In this document: positions 4,597 through 6,468 of the stretch, piece by piece
Layout of the letters: each line of letters starts with the position of its first letter
How positions within the stretch are numbered: position 1 is the first letter of the stretch
Assembly: GCA_012514445.1 (NCBI GenBank)
Contig: JAAZAI010000302.1
Coordinates: 1-6,468, forward strand
Source of the DNA: Lentisphaerota bacterium
GTDB lineage: Bacteria; Verrucomicrobiota; Kiritimatiellia; RFP12; UBA3636
DNA length: 6,468 nt
Reading direction: 5' to 3'
The notes under the pieces: generated by a model
Database searches by the model: none
Told to the model about the DNA's origin: nothing
What the model saw: the letters and a program-made list of their open reading frames with translations, nothing else
Made by a program: the position numbers and the translations under genes

Positions 4597-6468
4597 TTAT
4601 CGCATGAGGATCATCGATGCCCAAGACGGCACGTTGCACTCCACCGTTGTGGCGGAGTAGGTCAGCCAAGTGCCTTCGGGAATCTCGGCCGTGTCAAATG
4701 TGCCGGAAATGCCGCCCGTGGCGCTCGCGAGGGTGTAGACGCCGGGCTTGACCTTCTCGTGCGCGAGGACCTCCAGATGGTCGTTCTCCGTGGCCAGGGA
4801 GAGCGCGCCGTACACAGTCAGCCGGTCGTGACCCCCATCGCCGCCCACCGTCACGCGCAGCCTGCTGTGGTTTCCGAATGTGACGTTGTTCGTCTGCGCC
4901 GCGCTTCCGACGGTCAGCGTGCCGATGACGTGGACTCTCTTCGCCCCGTCGATCGTTCCCGGCGCGAGAGTTGCCAGACTGCTGCCGGAGGTGCTCGCCA
5001 AGGAGACGTTCGCCGCGCTGGAACCGGAGACCCCGCCGATGGCGCCGATTCCGCCCAAGGTTGCGCCGTTTCCCACCTTGACCGTGGACTTGCCCGTCGC
5101 GGAGCCGCTCGTGTTGTCGGCCAAGACCGTTCCGGCGGCGATCTTGAACGTCCCGGTCGTCAGGCCGGAGGATCCCGTCATCCGCAGCACGCCACCGCCC
5201 GATTTCGTCAGCGTTCTGGCGGACGATGAACCGCCATCGTACAGGCTCTTGGTGGTGGTCAGGTCGATCACGGCGGTTCCGTCCTCCACGGCAAGGGTCG
5301 AGTCGTAGTAGTCGGAGAACTTGAACGCGCAGTTGAACACGGCGGGTATTGGGCTCGCTTCGCTGCGAAGATCCTGGGTGTAGCCGCCGTTGAAGCAGGT
5401 GCCGCCGTTGATCGTTCCGCCCGTCAGGTACGCATGGAGGCAGTAGAAGTACGTGCCGACCGTGGCGGTGCCGCCCTCCTTGGCGTGGATGCTGTTGACG
5501 CGGCCGTTGTCGAGGTCCCCGGCCGTGAACGTCCCGTTTGTCAGCACCGTGATGTCCATGTTGTTGAACAGCGCGTTCTTGTTCAACTGCTCGAGGCGGG
5601 CCGCGACCGTCGTGCCGCCGATCGTCGACAGATAGGATGGATTCTTGAATCGCGCGCTGGGGCGGACGTCCGGGTCGTCGTGGGCGTAGCCGTTGCAGTC
5701 GGCCACGGCGCTGAGCAGCGAGGCGCCCGATGGCGCGCTGCGGAGCATGAGCGCCACGAGCTCCTCGTGGTTCTTCTGCACCGTGTACCAGTCCGAGACC
5801 GTGGCGTCGTCCTGGATGTTCTGCGTTCGCTGGACGCCTGAGAAGTCGCACGCCCAGACCTCGTCGGGGCTGCCTGGCGAGATCAGGATATCCGCGATGT
5901 TGTTGAACTTGCCGTTGCTGGTGACGCTGCGCGTCCCGTCGGGTTCGGTCGCGTGCGCCGCGCGGTTCACGACGACCCATGAGCCGCCGCCGTCTGTCGT
6001 GCGCCAGAGTCGTTCGCCGCCCAAGACCTCGGCCACCATCACGGTGCCGGCGGCGTTTGGATCGACGGCCAGGCCCGTGTAGTTGAGGCTTGCGACGGGC
6101 GTGATCGCTGTGAAGGCGGTCGATCCGCGAGCGACCTTGGCCACATTGCCGGCGCCCGTCACGTAGAGCGTGCCGGACGGGTCGACCTCGCCGCGGAAGG
6201 GCTTGTTGAACGTCAGTCCCGTCACCTTCGTCCAGGACGCCCCGCCGTCATCGCTCACAAAGACCCCGCCTTCCGCGTCCGTCGCGCCGTAGATCCCGAT
6301 GTAGAGGCGCTTGCAGACAGTCCTCGTCCCGTCGCTGACGCTGCCGCCACCAGGGTCTGGCGCAACAAAGCTGATTCCGCGGTCGACATCGCCTGGCACC
6401 GGCGTCGCCAGAGTGGTCGTGCTCCAGGATCCATCGCAGACGTACTTGCGCAGTCCGCCGACGCCCCC
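4597..6468 (-). CDS. Partial secreted GH74-like beta-propeller protein with autotransporter-associated beta-strand repeats
   Basis: The frame is open to the window edge, so the N-terminus is missing; 623 residues are visible (numbered from 6468). A GTG at 6399 is not a convincing start because similarity-rich sequence continues upstream. Two Asp-boxes, SDDGGASW (about 72-79) and TTDGGGSW (about 157-164), mark beta-propeller blades. APSGASLLSAVADCNGYAHD (about 245-264) followed by FKNP matches the mid-protein signature of GH74 xyloglucanases, which cut xyloglucan. After about residue 285 the GH74 pattern stops. Gly/Thr/Asn-rich sequence follows, then an autotransporter-associated repeat with LTKSGGGVLRMTGSSGLTTG (about 420-439) and AAGTVLADNTSGSATG, and a C-terminal region with GVYTLASATGGISGTF. 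No outer-membrane barrel and no PEP-CTERM anchor is visible; it ends SWASMILMR. The second half of a GH74 catalytic fold appears to be missing, so it may bind or display rather than cleave. The esterase gene lies downstream on the same strand. Confidence 0.8.
   Translation of the reverse strand, partial: GGVGGLRKYVCDGSWSTTTLATPVPGDVDRGISFVAPDPGGGSVSDGTRTVCKRLYIGIYGATDAEGGVFVSDDGGASWTKVTGLTFNKPFRGEVDPSGTLYVTGAGNVAKVARGSTAFTAITPVASLNYTGLAVDPNAAGTVMVAEVLGGERLWRTTDGGGSWVVVNRAAHATEPDGTRSVTSNGKFNNIADILISPGSPDEVWACDFSGVQRTQNIQDDATVSDWYTVQKNHEELVALMLRSAPSGASLLSAVADCNGYAHDDPDVRPSARFKNPSYLSTIGGTTVAARLEQLNKNALFNNMDITVLTNGTFTAGDLDNGRVNSIHAKEGGTATVGTYFYCLHAYLTGGTINGGTCFNGGYTQDLRSEASPIPAVFNCAFKFSDYYDSTLAVEDGTAVIDLTTTKSLYDGGSSSARTLTKSGGGVLRMTGSSGLTTGTFKIAAGTVLADNTSGSATGKSTVKVGNGATLGGIGAIGGVSGSSAANVSLASTSGSSLATLAPGTIDGAKRVHVIGTLTVGSAAQTNNVTFGNHSRLRVTVGGDGGHDRLTVYGALSLATENDHLEVLAHEKVKPGVYTLASATGGISGTFDTAEIPEGTWLTYSATTVECNVPSWASMILMR

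Noticed and set aside
4694..5980. 428-residue minus-strand frame overlapping the GH74-like gene
   Set aside because: It is an Arg/Gly/His-rich out-of-frame shadow. The chosen frame shows Asp-boxes, the GH74 signature and beta-strand repeats.
1..6468. CRISPR array, tRNA, rRNA, insertion sequence or attachment site
   Set aside because: No regularly spaced repeats, no tRNA-like fold, no rRNA segment and no transposase or terminal inverted repeats were seen on either strand.

Overview
The window is G+C-rich throughout and looks like a Gram-negative, anaerobic, polysaccharide-degrading bacterium. The best guess is the PVC group (Kiritimatiellota, Lentisphaerota or Verrucomicrobiota). The reasons are a sodium-pump decarboxylase beta subunit, a secreted protein with autotransporter-associated beta-strand repeats, and a secreted SGNH esterase. 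The phylum is inferred from gene style only.

Left part (1-395): no protein gene. The first 90 bases hold two tandem palindromic AAAGACTTTG repeats and an inverted repeat. Next comes a promoter-like sequence (74-102), followed by a roughly 190-nt stretch that folds as a rod with a GC-rich closing stem, a central bubble and a terminal hairpin. It is best explained as 6S RNA, the regulator of sigma70 RNA polymerase. A second promoter (316-344) follows directly and points at the first operon.

Plus-strand operon (396-2714): an OadB-type sodium-pump beta subunit with the functional residues known from the family, a 45-residue single-helix protein that looks like a minimal gamma subunit, and a GYF-DUF975 membrane protein. 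Spacing is tight (10 and 23 nt) and each gene has a Shine-Dalgarno sequence. No alpha (carboxyltransferase/biotin) subunit is present, so it must lie elsewhere if the pump is functional.

Minus-strand part (6468-2733): a large secreted protein whose N-terminus lies outside the window. It joins GH74-like beta-propeller sequence to autotransporter-type beta-strand repeats. Downstream is a secreted SGNH esterase with two N-terminal beta-sandwich regions. The esterase appears to have its own promoter, with a palindromic operator centred on the predicted transcription start. Together the two could act on an acetylated plant glucan such as xyloglucan (inference). The esterase converges on the plus-strand operon with an 18-bp gap.

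Points most worth a second look: the 6S RNA, the minimal gamma subunit, the chimeric GH74/autotransporter-repeat protein, and the operator-promoter unit in front of the esterase.
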